Below, piece after piece: positions 1 to 8,470 of a DNA stretch of 64,000 bases. Position 1 is the stretch's first letter. Every line of letters starts with the position of its first letter. The stretch is from NCBI RefSeq assembly GCF_947498095.1, contig NZ_CANMJE010000010.1, positions 1-64,000 on the forward strand, in the 5' to 3' direction. The notes under the pieces are model-generated. The model saw only the letters and a list, made by a program, of their open reading frames with translations, ran no database searches and was not told the origin of the DNA. The position numbers and the translations under genes are program-made. This stretch comes from an uncultured Shimia sp. Its GTDB lineage: Bacteria > Pseudomonadota > Alphaproteobacteria > Rhodobacterales > Rhodobacteraceae.

Positions 1-195
1 AAACCATCATACCAATGGAACCCAGGCCGATCATGCACTAACAATCAACTTGGACCCGTCAGATAGGGCTGCTCAATACCCCCAGATCGTCTGGCTGCCC
101 CCGGAATCACCTGAACGACGCTGGACTCAGAATGCAGCAAAATCATGGCGTTACCCGAAAAATCGGACGCCGTCGGACAGTGCTGGAAGTGGTAA

Positions 196-270
196 TGGTG
201 CCCGGGGGCGGAATCGAACCACCGACACGAGGATTTTCAATCCACTGCTCTACCCCTGAGCTACCCGGGC
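196..270 (-). tRNA. tRNA-Phe (GAA)
   Basis: Read on the minus strand, the 75 bases fold as a tRNA. The acceptor arms GCCCGGG and CCCGGGC pair, followed by discriminator A and an encoded CCA. The D arm is GCTC/GAGC. The anticodon loop TTGAAAA carries anticodon GAA for phenylalanine. The T arm GGTGG-TTCGATT-CCGCC contains the usual TTCGA. It lies 78 bp downstream of yacG on the same strand, so it may be cotranscribed with that operon or have its own promoter. No integrated element uses it as a target within this window. Confidence 0.96.
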
Positions 271-348
271 ACGGGTGAACATCGAGTGTTCGGGTTGCGG
301 CGTTCTATGTCAGGTCCGGGGGGCTGTCCAGAGGGTTTTGACAAAAAA

Positions 349-531
349 TCAATGTGGTCGGGACGAAAGTTGCTCTAACGTCTCGAGCGCCTCTTGCTGG
401 TCCTCGGCGTCCTGTGAGGCAAAGCTATAGTCCCCGCCCAGCCACTTGCCCAAATCGACATCTGCGCAGCGCTTTGAGCAAAAGGGCTTGTAGTCGGGTT
501 TGATGTCTTTCCGGCAGATCGGACAACTCAT
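349..531 (-). CDS. yacG: DNA gyrase inhibitor YacG (zinc-binding)
   Basis: A 60-residue protein with the YacG zinc site: Cys3-Pro-Ile-Cys6 and, twelve residues later, Cys18-Ser-Lys-Arg-Cys22, followed by the family signature Arg-Cys-Ala-Asp-Val-Asp-Leu-Gly-Lys-Trp. In E. coli the family binds GyrB and inhibits gyrase; the four cysteines hold one zinc. Its start overlaps the stop of the RNase E/G gene by 4 bp, so the two are translationally coupled. It is the last protein gene of the infA-maf-RNase-yacG run. Length is normal for the family (about 60-65 residues), with an acidic, probably disordered tail. Confidence 0.93.
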   Translation of the reverse strand: MSCPICRKDIKPDYKPFCSKRCADVDLGKWLGGDYSFASQDAEDQQEALETLEQLSSRPH

Positions 532-1553
532 TTTAGAACCTCGCTCAGTGGCAACCGGGCCCGCTTTCTTTGCAGTTCATAGTGCCCCAGGGGTGTCCAA
601 CCGACTAAGGTCGTGTCGATTGTATCGGCGCGAAACGCGCTGCGCAGCGCGCTTTCAAAAGCGCGGCGATCCTTTTTGGGCATGGGCGCCAGATCCAGTG
701 TGATCTGACCGCCAAGCCCCCGCAGGCTCAGTTGGCGCGGCAATTCACGCGCTGTGGCCATATTGGCCTTGAGCCCGGCTGCGGGCGAGGTATCGCGGCC
801 GGTATTCACATCGACGGCGACCAATGCGCGGGTTGGTTCGATGAACAGCGAGGCACCACCGCCCAGAGAAACCGAGATGTCATTCAGATCTTCGACAGCA
901 TCCAGAACCCCGTGTGTTTCAAAACTGCCTGCTGCAGTCACGATCTCGGCCGGATCGGTCCATTCCCGCCATGCCTCGGCATGCGGGGCATCACCCTCGA
1001 CCAGTGTCTCAACAGAACCCTCGGTTTCCGCGCTCACTTGGCGTGCGAGCGTCAGCATGGCGTCGATATCTTCTGCCACCTCTCCCGCCTCTGCCGTGGC
1101 ACAGGAGGATCGCAGGATCAGCCCCATGTTGTCGTCCTCATCCATGACTTCGTGGACAATTCCCAACAGCGTGTCGCGGACGTCTTCATCACGGATTGAG
1201 CGGCTGATGTTGCGACCCGGCGCATCGGGAGTGACGATGGCATAACGGCTTTTGAACAAAACCTTTTGCGTCACCGGGATGGCTTTGCCTTCCTCAGCGA
1301 AACCGGTGACTTGAACCAAAATGGTTTGACCCGGTGCCAACCCTTTGACTTGTCGCAGAAAAGCAGGACCATCCGGGGTTTTCAAAAACATGCCACCTTG
1401 ACCTTTGACAGGCCGGTCAGCAGTGGCGCGATAGATGGTGCCGGGACGCGGGGCGTCCGTGTCGACCAGGATATCCTGCAGCTTACCGTCAACCAAATGG
1501 GCCGCAGCTTCGCGTCCGTTCAAGTGGTCAAGAATGATCTGTGCGCCCTTCAT
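528..1553 (-). CDS. Ribonuclease E/G family protein, short form
   Basis: A 341-residue endoribonuclease of the RNase E/G family. The catalytic region is recognisable: Asp248 in Val-Asp-Val-Asn-Thr-Gly-Arg and Asp287 in Gln-Ile-Thr-Leu-Asp-Leu correspond to the two magnesium-binding aspartates of RNase E. RNase G is about 490 residues. This protein ends soon after the DNase-I-like part and lacks the CPxC zinc-link and the small domain that build the RNase E tetramer. The same short form next to maf and yacG is, to my knowledge, usual in Rhodobacteraceae. It overlaps maf and yacG by 4 bp each. It probably acts in RNA processing, but is distinct from the organism's main RNase E. Confidence 0.85.
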   Translation of the reverse strand: MKGAQIILDHLNGREAAAHLVDGKLQDILVDTDAPRPGTIYRATADRPVKGQGGMFLKTPDGPAFLRQVKGLAPGQTILVQVTGFAEEGKAIPVTQKVLFKSRYAIVTPDAPGRNISRSIRDEDVRDTLLGIVHEVMDEDDNMGLILRSSCATAEAGEVAEDIDAMLTLARQVSAETEGSVETLVEGDAPHAEAWREWTDPAEIVTAAGSFETHGVLDAVEDLNDISVSLGGGASLFIEPTRALVAVDVNTGRDTSPAAGLKANMATARELPRQLSLRGLGGQITLDLAPMPKKDRRAFESALRSAFRADTIDTTLVGWTPLGHYELQRKRARLPLSEVLK

Positions 1554-2128
1554 TTGCGCTCCTTGTAGAGGGGGTAGCCTGCTGCCTGTAGCAAAGAGGC
1601 GGTCTCAGCGACCGGCAGGCCCATGATGGCCGAAAAAGAGCCGCTAATCCACGGGACGAATGCTCCTGCTGGGCCCTGGATGGCATAGCCCCCCGCCTTG
1701 CCCTGCCAGTCGTTCGAGGCGAGGTAGGCGTTTAACTCATCATCCGAAAGGCGCTTCATCTTGACGGCGCTGACCACGGTGCGTTCCCACAATGAATCAC
1801 CACGACGCAAGGCCACCGATGTGATCACCTGATGGCGTCGGCCACCCAGTGAGACCAGAAATTCAGCGGCTTCTCCGGCATCCTGAGGCTTGCCCATGAT
1901 GCGACGACCCAGCGCGACGGTGGTGTCAGCACACAAGATGATGTCATCGCGATCCGCTTGTACCGCCATCGCCTTTTCACGGGCGATGCGTTCACAATAG
2001 GGGCGCGGAAGCTCTCCCTTCAGGGGATCTTCGTCGATATCTGGTGGACGGATATCATCGGCAACAACGCCGATCTGCAAAAGCAGTTCCTTGCGGCGCG
2101 GGCTGCCGGAGCCGAGGATCAGTTTCAT
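1550..2128 (-). CDS. Maf family nucleotide pyrophosphatase
   Basis: A 192-residue Maf/Ham1-fold protein. The N-terminal signature Gly6-Ser-Gly-Ser-Pro-Arg-Arg12, the central Asp68-Thr-Thr and Gly79-Lys-Pro81, and the Gly-Gly-Tyr-Ala-Ile-Gln-Gly segment near residue 145 are the family's nucleotide- and metal-binding motifs. Maf proteins hydrolyse canonical or modified dTTP/UTP/CTP to the monophosphate, which sanitises the pool or restrains septum formation. Subfamily (YhdE-like dTTP/UTP or YceF-like m7GTP) cannot be settled by eye. It sits 43 bp after infA and overlaps the RNase gene by 4 bp, in one operon. Confidence 0.92.
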   Translation of the reverse strand: MKLILGSGSPRRKELLLQIGVVADDIRPPDIDEDPLKGELPRPYCERIAREKAMAVQADRDDIILCADTTVALGRRIMGKPQDAGEAAEFLVSLGGRRHQVITSVALRRGDSLWERTVVSAVKMKRLSDDELNAYLASNDWQGKAGGYAIQGPAGAFVPWISGSFSAIMGLPVAETASLLQAAGYPLYKERK

Positions 2129-2171
2129 GCCTTCGGTCCTGTTTGATGCCGCGCCACGAGGGCTGGTGAGC

Positions 2172-2390
2172 TTACTTAAAGCGATAGTTGATCCGACCCT
2201 TGGTCAGATCATAGGGGGTCATTTCCACCTGAACTTTGTCGCCTGCCAGAACACGGATGCGGTTCTTGCGCATCTTACCTGCCGTATGTGCGATGATCTC
2301 ATGGCCGTTCTCAAGCTCGACCCGAAACGTCGCATTGGGCAGGAGTTCCTTCACGACACCGGGAAATTCGAGCAGTTCTTCCTTGGCCAT
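2172..2390 (-). CDS. infA: Translation initiation factor IF-1
   Basis: A 72-residue protein of exactly the usual IF-1 length, made of one S1/OB fold. Diagnostic runs include Met-Ala-Lys-Glu-Glu at the start, Pro-Asn-Ala-Thr-Phe-Arg-Val, [13 protein letters not shown] and the C-terminal Lys-Gly-Arg-Ile-Asn-Tyr-Arg-Phe-Lys. It binds the A site of the 30S subunit during initiation. It is the first gene of the minus-strand operon with maf, RNase E/G and yacG. Confidence 0.98.
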   Translation of the reverse strand: MAKEELLEFPGVVKELLPNATFRVELENGHEIIAHTAGKMRKNRIRVLAGDKVQVEMTPYDLTKGRINYRFK

Positions 2391-2470
2391 ATTTTATCCT
2401 TCACAAATCACCCGCCAATCGCGGGCAGCCCTTAAATGGGCCGAAACGCTCTGATTTTCAAGGGCGATTC

Positions 2471-3349
2471 TCAGGTGAGCGAGGAATATGTGACCTGTTG
2501 GTGACGGGGGTCCTGTTCTTCCCAATGGGTGCGGTTCAAGACCCGACCGTCGGCACGTACGTGCGCAATGGCCGAGAGGTCGACCTCTCCATAAGTCCAA
2601 CCGGGCACACAGATTTTTCCCTCTGCGATGATCCCGGTGTCTGGGAAGCCAACATCCGGAGGCCCAAACAGCGCGCCCATGCCGGTTGTCACGTCCACCG
2701 CTTCGGACCACTCAGCCGTACCGACCAGAGAGGCCATCGCGGTCACACATTGATTCTCAAGCGCGCGCGCCATGGATCCGATCCTAACCCGCCAATAGCC
2801 CGAGAGCGCCTCGGTGCAGGAGGGAGACAGGATCACATCGCACTCTGCCAGCGCTCTTCCCAGCAATGGAAATTCACTGTCATAACAAATCAACACGCCA
2901 ATTTTGCCCAAGGCAGTCTCAAAGATTTTCAGCGGGCCACCGGGTGCGACACCCCAGGGGTCGCGCTCAAAGCGGGTCATGATTTGCTTGTCCTGAAAGT
3001 CGCTTTTCCCTTCGGGTGCGAAAAAATGCGCGCGATTGAAAGGCCGGTCAGCGCCATCAAACACCGGAGCCGATCCTCCGAGGATATGCACATCAAACTC
3101 TTGCGCGAGATGCGCATGAAGAGCGTTGGCTTCGGTCATGCGATCCGAAACGGCATGCAAGGATTTCTCCAGGTCTCCAGCAACTTCGGACCCGGATAGT
3201 GTCGCCAGTTCCATGGCCGCGTATTCTGGGAAAACCAGAAGATCTGCCCCGTGCGTGGCCGCGTCATCTACCCAGCGGAAAATCTTGTCTTCATACTCGG
3301 CCCATCCTCTCAGAAAATCGAGCGGGTAAGCGGCGGTCGCAATCTTCAT
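2471..3349 (-). CDS. Carbon-nitrogen hydrolase (nitrilase superfamily)
   Basis: A 292-residue cytosolic hydrolase with the Glu-Lys-Cys triad of the nitrilase superfamily: Glu42 in Phe-Pro-Glu-Tyr, Lys121 in Asp-Lys-Gln-Ile-Met-Thr-Arg-Phe-Glu and Cys155 in Leu-Ile-Cys-Tyr-Asp-Ser-Glu-Phe-Pro. The family cleaves nitriles, amides or N-carbamyl compounds. The Phe-Pro-Glu-Tyr/Cys-Tyr-Asp-Ser pattern suits the amidase or N-carbamoyl hydrolase branches better than true nitrilases. The substrate is not evident. It follows infA in the opposite sense of gene order (80 bp upstream of infA, same strand), so it may be the promoter-proximal member of that transcript or separate. Confidence 0.85.
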   Translation of the reverse strand: MKIATAAYPLDFLRGWAEYEDKIFRWVDDAATHGADLLVFPEYAAMELATLSGSEVAGDLEKSLHAVSDRMTEANALHAHLAQEFDVHILGGSAPVFDGADRPFNRAHFFAPEGKSDFQDKQIMTRFERDPWGVAPGGPLKIFETALGKIGVLICYDSEFPLLGRALAECDVILSPSCTEALSGYWRVRIGSMARALENQCVTAMASLVGTAEWSEAVDVTTGMGALFGPPDVGFPDTGIIAEGKICVPGWTYGEVDLSAIAHVRADGRVLNRTHWEEQDPRHQQVTYSSLT

Positions 3350-3407
3350 CGGTTGTGGTCCATATTAGTGCCAGTCGTCCCGATGTTGCCGCAAACTTTC
3401 GCGCTTG

Positions 3408-4115
3408 TCACACGTTACGCTCAAAGGGCAATGGCTTTCCGACTGTGATCTCGTTCGGGGTAATGTTGCAGTCATAGGCCATCACCTCGACCCCGGAGGC
3501 AATGGCACGATCAAAAGCGGCAGCGTAAGTCGGATCGATATCATCAGCGAGGGTCACAACTGTCGTATCGGTACGCTGAACGAGATAGAACATCACGGCG
3601 CGATGCCCTTGCGCCACCATGTCTTGCAACTCGGCCAGGTGTTTAGCACCGCGCGCTGTCACGCTGTCGGGAAATTCACCCACGCCCTCATGGCGCGACA
3701 GGGTGACGGACTTTACCTCAACGTAACAATCCGGTCCCTCCCCGGTAAGCAGAAAATCAACCCGACTGTTCTGCCCGTATTTGACCTCGGGTCGGACCGT
3801 TGGATAAGCGGCCAGTTCTGGAATTTCATGCGCCAGCAGGGCAGATCTCAGCGCCCGATTCGGCACGGAGGTATCGACGCCGGTGAAATGCCCGTTTTCA
3901 TGCTCAACCAATCGCCAGCCATATTTCAGCTTTTTCTTGGGATCGTCATTTGGCTCTAGCCAAATCCGGATGTCCGGGTCTTTCAGCCCCATCATGCTGC
4001 CCGGATTGGCACAATGGGCGGTGATCTCTCGACCATCCTCGAGCCGCGCGTCGGCAAGAAAGCGTTTGTAGCGGCGCAACAGCACGGCAGGCACAAGAGG
4101 GGTTTGAAAGCGCAT
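3408..4115 (-). CDS. sfsA: DNA/RNA nuclease SfsA
   Basis: A 235-residue protein matching SfsA in length and sequence. It begins with Met-Arg-Phe-Gln-Thr-Pro-Leu-Val-Pro-Ala and carries the OB-like N-terminal part with Cys-Ala-Asn-Pro-Gly-Ser-Met. It also has Arg-Val-Asp-Phe-Leu-Leu and Cys-Tyr-Val-Glu-Val-Lys-Ser-Val-Thr-Leu, whose Asp, Glu and Lys form a PD-(D/E)xK-like nuclease centre. SfsA was named for stimulating sugar (maltose) fermentation in E. coli and was later linked to nuclease activity. It is monocistronic, divergent from the molybdopterin-binding gene at 4161. Confidence 0.95.
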   Translation of the reverse strand: MRFQTPLVPAVLLRRYKRFLADARLEDGREITAHCANPGSMMGLKDPDIRIWLEPNDDPKKKLKYGWRLVEHENGHFTGVDTSVPNRALRSALLAHEIPELAAYPTVRPEVKYGQNSRVDFLLTGEGPDCYVEVKSVTLSRHEGVGEFPDSVTARGAKHLAELQDMVAQGHRAVMFYLVQRTDTTVVTLADDIDPTYAAAFDRAIASGVEVMAYDCNITPNEITVGKPLPFERNV

Positions 4116-4160
4116 GGCCCAGCCCTATACCTGCCAAGTAAGTCTGACAAGGAGGCCGCA

Positions 4161-4880
4161 ATGCCCAACCCCACCGCCGCCATGCTGGTCATCGGAGATG
4201 AAATCCTCTCGGGGCGCACGCGGGACGCCAATATGTACTTTTTGGCCGGCGAGCTGACAAAGCAGGGTATTGCGCTGGCCGAGGTCCGCATCGTTGGCGA
4301 TGAGAGTGAAGACATTATCGCCGCCGTCCGCGCCCTGTCCGCACGTTATGACACCGTGTTTACCAGCGGAGGTATCGGGCCGACCCACGACGATATTACG
4401 GCCGATTGCATTGCGGCAGCTTTTGAGCGCCACATCGATGTGCGCGACGATGCGCGTGCCCTGCTCGCAGCGCACTATAAAAACACCGGAAGTGAATTGA
4501 ACGATGCCCGCCTGCGCATGGCGCGCATTCCTGACGGCGCCACACTGATTGAAAACCCTGTCTCTGTCGCACCCGGCTTTACCCTTGAAAATGTCCACGT
4601 GATGGCCGGTGTTCCCAGCGTCTTTCAGGCGATGGTGGCAACTGTGTTGCCCACCATGACCGGGGGCGCGCCCCTTCTTTCGCAGTCTTTGCGTATCGAC
4701 AGAGGGGAAGGCGACATCGCTGGGCCACTGTCAGAACTGGCCGCCACTTACCCCGACCTTTCCATTGGGTCGTACCCGTTCCAAAAAAACGGCGCCTTTG
4801 GGTCGAACATTGTGATCCGCGGCACGGACGGAAGCCGCATTGACGCTGCGATCTCAGACTTGTCGGAGTTGTTTGCATGA
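4161..4880 (+). CDS. Molybdopterin-binding protein (CinA N-terminal/MoaB-like)
   Basis: A 239-residue MoaB/MogA-fold protein. Gly-Asp-Glu-Ile-Leu-Ser-Gly-Arg-Thr near residue 14 and Thr-Ser-Gly-Gly-Ile-Gly-Pro-Thr-His-Asp-Asp near residue 68 are the molybdopterin-binding signatures. Full CinA adds a C-terminal nicotinamide-nucleotide amidase domain, which is absent, so this is the short CinA-like form common in alphaproteobacteria. The start at 4161 is chosen because AAGGAGG lies just upstream and the family signature starts there. A longer open frame from 4014 runs through the sfsA region. Its 3' end overlaps the next GNAT gene by 4 bp. Precise function is not settled for this subfamily. Confidence 0.88.
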   Translation: MPNPTAAMLVIGDEILSGRTRDANMYFLAGELTKQGIALAEVRIVGDESEDIIAAVRALSARYDTVFTSGGIGPTHDDITADCIAAAFERHIDVRDDARALLAAHYKNTGSELNDARLRMARIPDGATLIENPVSVAPGFTLENVHVMAGVPSVFQAMVATVLPTMTGGAPLLSQSLRIDRGEGDIAGPLSELAATYPDLSIGSYPFQKNGAFGSNIVIRGTDGSRIDAAISDLSELFA

Positions 4881-5602
4881 CACTGCCCAGCACCCAAGAT
4901 TTGTATGAAGTGGTTGACGCAACTTGGCCGGCGGCCAAAACGTCCCGGCGAGGACCATTTCTGATCCGCGACGGTCAAGGTGGTGGCAAACGCGTCTCTG
5001 CCGCGACTCTGACAGCATCATTTGAAAGCGCTGACATTGCTGATGCGGAAAACGCGATGCGGGATCTGGGTCAAACTCCGTTGTTTCAAGTTCGCGAAGG
5101 CAACAGCGATCTGGACGACGCCCTTGCCGCACGGGGCTATGAGGTGATCGATCCTGTCACAATGTACGCTGTCGAGGCGTCCAAACTTGCCACCGAACGC
5201 CCCCCGCGCACGGTTGCGATCGAGACCACGGGCCCTCTCAACATCATGCGGGAGATGTGGGAGACCGGTGGTATCGGCCCGGAACGCGTCGAGGTGATGA
5301 ACCGGGCCTGCAAACCCAAAGCTGGGTTCGTGTCGCGTTGGCAAGACAAACCCGCTGGAACAAGTTTCATCGCCATGTACAATGGCATCTCCATGATACA
5401 TGCGGTCGAGATTTTGCCGTTCCAACGCCGGCAAGGACTGGGACGCTGGTTGATGCAACGTGCCGCGTTCTGGACGCGGGACAATGGTGGTCATACGCTT
5501 TCGGTGATTTGTACTGATCATAACGCTGCGGCAAATGGCTTGTACTCTTCCCTCGGCATGTCGGTTGTGGGACGGTATCATTACCGCATTCTGTCCGACT
5601 GA
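4877..5602 (+). CDS. GNAT family N-acetyltransferase
   Basis: A 241-residue protein whose second half is a GNAT fold. The acetyl-CoA loop appears as Arg-Arg-Gln-Gly-Leu-Gly-Arg-Trp-Leu-Met, followed by the typical Asn-Gly-Leu-Tyr-Ser-Ser-Leu-Gly-Met strand-turn near the C-terminus. The first 100 residues look like a second, degenerate GNAT repeat, as in double-GNAT proteins. The acceptor substrate is unknown. The start codon overlaps the stop of the molybdopterin-binding gene (ATGA), which argues for cotranscription; the AhpD-like gene follows after 11 bp. Confidence 0.85.
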   Translation: MTLPSTQDLYEVVDATWPAAKTSRRGPFLIRDGQGGGKRVSAATLTASFESADIADAENAMRDLGQTPLFQVREGNSDLDDALAARGYEVIDPVTMYAVEASKLATERPPRTVAIETTGPLNIMREMWETGGIGPERVEVMNRACKPKAGFVSRWQDKPAGTSFIAMYNGISMIHAVEILPFQRRQGLGRWLMQRAAFWTRDNGGHTLSVICTDHNAAANGLYSSLGMSVVGRYHYRILSD

Positions 5603-5613
5603 GAGGGAGACAC

Positions 5614-6186
5614 ATGAGCCAGTCCGATCAACCCACCGCCCTTAACCTGCCCCCGGTCGATCCCCTGCCACCCGCAACGCAGAAATATTTCGACATTTGC
5701 CAAGATAAGCTGGGCATGATCCCGAATGTCCTGCGGTCCTATACATTCGACATCTCAAAACTCGACGCGTTCACGGGGATGTATAACGACCTGATGCTCG
5801 CCGAGAGCGGCCTGACCAAACTGGAACGCGAGATGATCGCGGTGGTCGTGTCGTCCATCAACAAGTGTTTCTACTGCCTGACCGCCCACGGGGCGGCTGT
5901 CCGGGAATTGTCGGGCGATCCGATTCTGGGAGAGATGATGGTGATGAATTACCGGTCCGCCGACCTGGACCCGCGTCAGCGTGCAATGCTGGATTTTGCA
6001 GAAAAGATCACCAAGGAAAGCTACACAACAGAAGAGTCGGATCGTCAGGCGCTTCGGGATGTTGGCTTTAGCGACCGGGACATTTTCGACATCGCCAGTG
6101 TGGTTGGTTTTTTCAACATGACCAATCGCGTGGCCTCAGCCATCGATATGCGCCCCAACCCTGAGTACCACGCACAATTCAGATGA
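5614..6186 (+). CDS. Peroxidase-related AhpD/carboxymuconolactone decarboxylase-fold protein
   Basis: A 190-residue all-helical AhpD-like protein. Cys85-Phe-Tyr-Cys88 with His92 (Asn-Lys-Cys-Phe-Tyr-Cys-Leu-Thr-Ala-His-Gly) is the peroxidase-type CxxC site. The N-terminal segment Pro-Pro-Val-Asp-Pro-Leu-Pro and the C-terminal Phe-Asn-Met-Thr-Asn-Arg-Val-Ala match the uncharacterised peroxidase-related subfamily. A role in disposal of alkyl hydroperoxides is the family expectation, not shown here. An AGGGAGA ribosome site precedes it. It overlaps the following OmpA gene by 4 bp. Confidence 0.9.
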   Translation: MSQSDQPTALNLPPVDPLPPATQKYFDICQDKLGMIPNVLRSYTFDISKLDAFTGMYNDLMLAESGLTKLEREMIAVVVSSINKCFYCLTAHGAAVRELSGDPILGEMMVMNYRSADLDPRQRAMLDFAEKITKESYTTEESDRQALRDVGFSDRDIFDIASVVGFFNMTNRVASAIDMRPNPEYHAQFR

Positions 6187-7181
6187 AACTTTTTGCCGCG
6201 CTCCTCCTTCTTGTCATCCCCCAGATGGGTCTTGCTTTTGAGCCGGACCTTCCAAAAGGCGCGCGGCAACTGACGGATGAAGAGCGTACGCGCAGTTTCT
6301 ACGAGCTGCCACTGGGCCCGTATCGCAAAGGGGACATGCCGACCGAGCGTGTCGGGGGTCTGCTAAGGCTTCAGTCTTGGCGCATCGAGGGGCAGTTTGC
6401 AGCAGTGACAGAAATCGGGGCGGCACTGGCCGCGCAGCTCGAATCTCAAGGGTATGAGTTGGTGTTTCGGTGCGAGACCGACGACTGCGGCGGCTTTGAC
6501 TTTCGGTTTGAAACGATGGTTTTGCCACCCCCGGACATGTTCGTGGATCTGTCAAACTTCCGTTTTGTGTCAGCTCGCAAGGAAACCCAGAATGGGCCCG
6601 AGGTCGCTGGCGTTTTGATCAGTCATACTTCAACCGCTGCGATGCTTCAGTTGGTATCGGTCACGCCGATGCACCCGGTGCAACTCAGCCTCGTTGACAG
6701 CCAAGACCGTGAATCTGCAGAGCAAGCCGAACTCACCGCAGCCGAACTTCCAGAAGACACGCCGGAAGACGGAGGCGCCATGCGCCAGAGTCCTGGTGAC
6801 ATGGATCAGCTCATCGTCACGTTGCTCGATCGTGGTCATGTTGTTTTGGGCGACCTTAGCTTTGAGACCGGATCCTCAATTCTTGCCAACGGTACGTTTT
6901 CTTCTCTTGAGACCCTTGCGGCGTGGCTCCAGCAGGACAGTGCGCGACGCGTGGCCCTGGTCGGCCACACCGACAGCAAGGGCGGCCTGGATGGAAATGT
7001 GAAACTGTCCCAAGCCCGCGCCGCTTCGGTTCAGGCGTTTTTGACCACAGATTTGAATGTTCCAAATACTCAGGTCGAGTCACATGGGATCGGGTATCTC
7101 GCGCCGATCGCCAGCAATCTCGAGGAAGGCGGACGCGACGCGAACCGGCGCGTCGAAGCTGTTTTGTTGTCTGCACCCTGA
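6183..7181 (+). CDS. OmpA family protein (peptidoglycan-binding C-terminal domain)
   Basis: A 332-residue exported protein. The first 18 residues are a signal peptide ending near Gly-Leu-Ala-Phe. Residues about 20-190 form a domain I do not recognise, followed by an acidic linker (Pro-Glu-Asp-Thr-Pro-Glu-Asp-Gly-Gly). The last 115 residues are an OmpA C-terminal domain with Gly-Asp-Leu-Ser-Phe-Glu-Thr-Gly-Ser, Val-Gly-His-Thr-Asp-Ser-Lys-Gly and Asn-Arg-Arg-Val-Glu, which binds diaminopimelate in peptidoglycan. No lipobox cysteine is present, so it is probably a soluble periplasmic or cell-wall-attached protein. It is the last gene of the 4161-7181 run and ends just before a terminator. Confidence 0.88.
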   Translation: MKLFAALLLLVIPQMGLAFEPDLPKGARQLTDEERTRSFYELPLGPYRKGDMPTERVGGLLRLQSWRIEGQFAAVTEIGAALAAQLESQGYELVFRCETDDCGGFDFRFETMVLPPPDMFVDLSNFRFVSARKETQNGPEVAGVLISHTSTAAMLQLVSVTPMHPVQLSLVDSQDRESAEQAELTAAELPEDTPEDGGAMRQSPGDMDQLIVTLLDRGHVVLGDLSFETGSSILANGTFSSLETLAAWLQQDSARRVALVGHTDSKGGLDGNVKLSQARAASVQAFLTTDLNVPNTQVESHGIGYLAPIASNLEEGGRDANRRVEAVLLSAP

Positions 7182-7182
7182 A

Positions 7183-7214
7183 CAAAAAAAACCCGAACGT
7201 TTGAAGCGTCCGGG
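7183..7214 (-). terminator. Rho-independent terminator downstream of the LysR gene
   Basis: On the minus strand CCCGGACG (7207-7214) pairs with CGTTCGGG (7192-7199) through one G-U pair around a 7-base loop, followed by a run of eight T residues (7184-7191). That is a standard intrinsic terminator for minus-strand transcripts, 40 bp beyond the LysR stop. On the plus strand the same hairpin has an A-C mismatch and lacks a T tract in phase, but it may still help to stop the convergent OmpA transcript. Confidence 0.8.
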
Positions 7215-7254
7215 TAGTTCTTTGGCTTTTTAAAGCCGGGGGAATATTCGTGGG

Positions 7255-8160
7255 TTACCAGTCAGAGGGCCCTTTTTCGGCAAATGCATGGACAAGAAAG
7301 TCTATGAATGCGCGCACCTTGGGCTGCGTAAAGCGACCGGGCGGGTAGACGGCATAAATGCCTTGGGTCTCGATCGGAAGTTCGGGAATGGCATCCTCGA
7401 CCAAGCCTTGCTCGAGAGCGTCGGCATAAAGAAAACTTGGCAGATATGCGATCCCCAGACCAGAAATGGCCGCATTGAGAAGCGATTGGCCATCATTCAC
7501 GCTCAGCCATCCAGCGGTGCGCACCTGACGTTTTTCGCCGGATGGCGCAGTCAGTTTCCAAACCGCACCATTAGACTGGCTGGAGTAATGCAAAAGCTTG
7601 TGGTCATTCAGATCGTCAATTTTCTGCGGGCGTCCGTATTTCTCAAAGTACGCGGGGCTTGCGATCATGCGTTTGGTCGTCGCGGTCAGCTTGCGTGCCC
7701 GTAGCGAGCTGTCTTCCAGCTCACCGATGCGGATCGCCATGTCAAAGCCTTCGCTGATCAACTCAACATACCGATTGTTGAGAACCATATTGACGGTAAT
7801 CTCAGGGAATTCCGCCAAAAACTCACCCAGAACAGGACTGAGGTGATTGACGCCAAAATCTGTTGCAACGCTGATGCGCAGCAATCCGGATGGGGCCGAT
7901 TGCATGGATGTGACCAAGGCGTCCGCTTCGCCGGCATCGTTCAGAACCCGGCGCGCCCGGTCATAGTATGCCAAGCCAATTTCCGTCGGGCTGACCCGGC
8001 GCGTTGTGCGGTTCAGCAGTCGCGCGCCCAGACGGGCCTCAAGCGATGACACATGCTTAGAGACAGCAGATTTCGAGATGCCCATCTTTCGTGCGGCATC
8101 TGTGAACCCGCCCTGGTCCACCACAGTGGCAAAGGCTTCCATTTCCGTCAGGCGATCCAT
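7255..8160 (-). CDS. LysR family transcriptional regulator
   Basis: A 301-residue LysR-type regulator. Residues 1-60 are the winged helix-turn-helix (Phe-Thr-Asp-Ala-Ala-Arg-Lys-Met-Gly-Ile-Ser-Lys-Ser-Ala-Val-Ser-Lys-His). The rest is the periplasmic-binding-like co-inducer domain with Arg-Ile-Gly-Glu-Leu. It resembles the large LysR group that controls quinone, redox or aromatic-response genes, but its targets and inducer cannot be read here. The usual divergent target gene is missing: upstream lies the mobile element at 8.44 kb, which may have separated the regulator from its partner. Confidence 0.93.
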   Translation of the reverse strand: MDRLTEMEAFATVVDQGGFTDAARKMGISKSAVSKHVSSLEARLGARLLNRTTRRVSPTEIGLAYYDRARRVLNDAGEADALVTSMQSAPSGLLRISVATDFGVNHLSPVLGEFLAEFPEITVNMVLNNRYVELISEGFDMAIRIGELEDSSLRARKLTATTKRMIASPAYFEKYGRPQKIDDLNDHKLLHYSSQSNGAVWKLTAPSGEKRQVRTAGWLSVNDGQSLLNAAISGLGIAYLPSFLYADALEQGLVEDAIPELPIETQGIYAVYPPGRFTQPKVRAFIDFLVHAFAEKGPSDW

Positions 8161-8435
8161 TTTCCTACCTCAATTCTCTCGTTTGAAATAGGTTATGCTG
8201 GCGAATTTGGGCAGAAGCTGGGCAGTGCTCAGACAATATCAGGGTTTTCGAAGCCATCGTTTGCGGCTTGGAAACAGCGAAACAAGGCGTTTCCACATAC
8301 ATCCCTAGAGTAGTGCGGGACATCTACGTTATAGTCACCTGCTACTCTGAGTAGTATGGAGGCTGCACGCCGCGCTAGCCTGACTATAATGTGCTATAGG
8401 GCGTCAAGCACGTCAATTTCCCCCATCCCCCAGTC
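8161..8435. other. Gene-free region between LysR gene and mobile element
   Basis: No gene is seen. It should hold the LysR promoter. It contains a small dyad CTACT-CTG-AGTAG at 8341-8355 and a TATAAT at 8385-8390 on the plus strand without a clear -35 partner. GGCAGAAGCTGGGC near 8213 recurs with one mismatch near 10751 inside the element, possibly by chance. No tRNA-like fold is present, so the element did not enter a tRNA gene on this side. Confidence 0.5.
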
Positions 8436-8446
8436 TCCCCCCATCG
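8436..8446. repeat. Candidate left attachment core (11-bp direct repeat)
   Basis: TCCCCCCATCG occurs here, 24 bp beyond the stop codon of the integrase gene, and twice in tandem at 18017-18038 at the far end of the phage-type genes. A direct repeat that flanks an integrase-bearing segment, with one copy adjoining int, is the expected arrangement for attL/attR. The repeat is short and C-rich, so chance agreement is possible. Confidence 0.5.
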
Positions 8447-8470
8447 GACAGGGTTTTGTTCGCGCAATGT

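Noticed and set aside
8340-8435. A tRNA or tmRNA target for the element at its left end
   Set aside because: No cloverleaf, TTCGA loop or CCA end is present at either border; the only tRNA in the window is at 196-270, far from the element.
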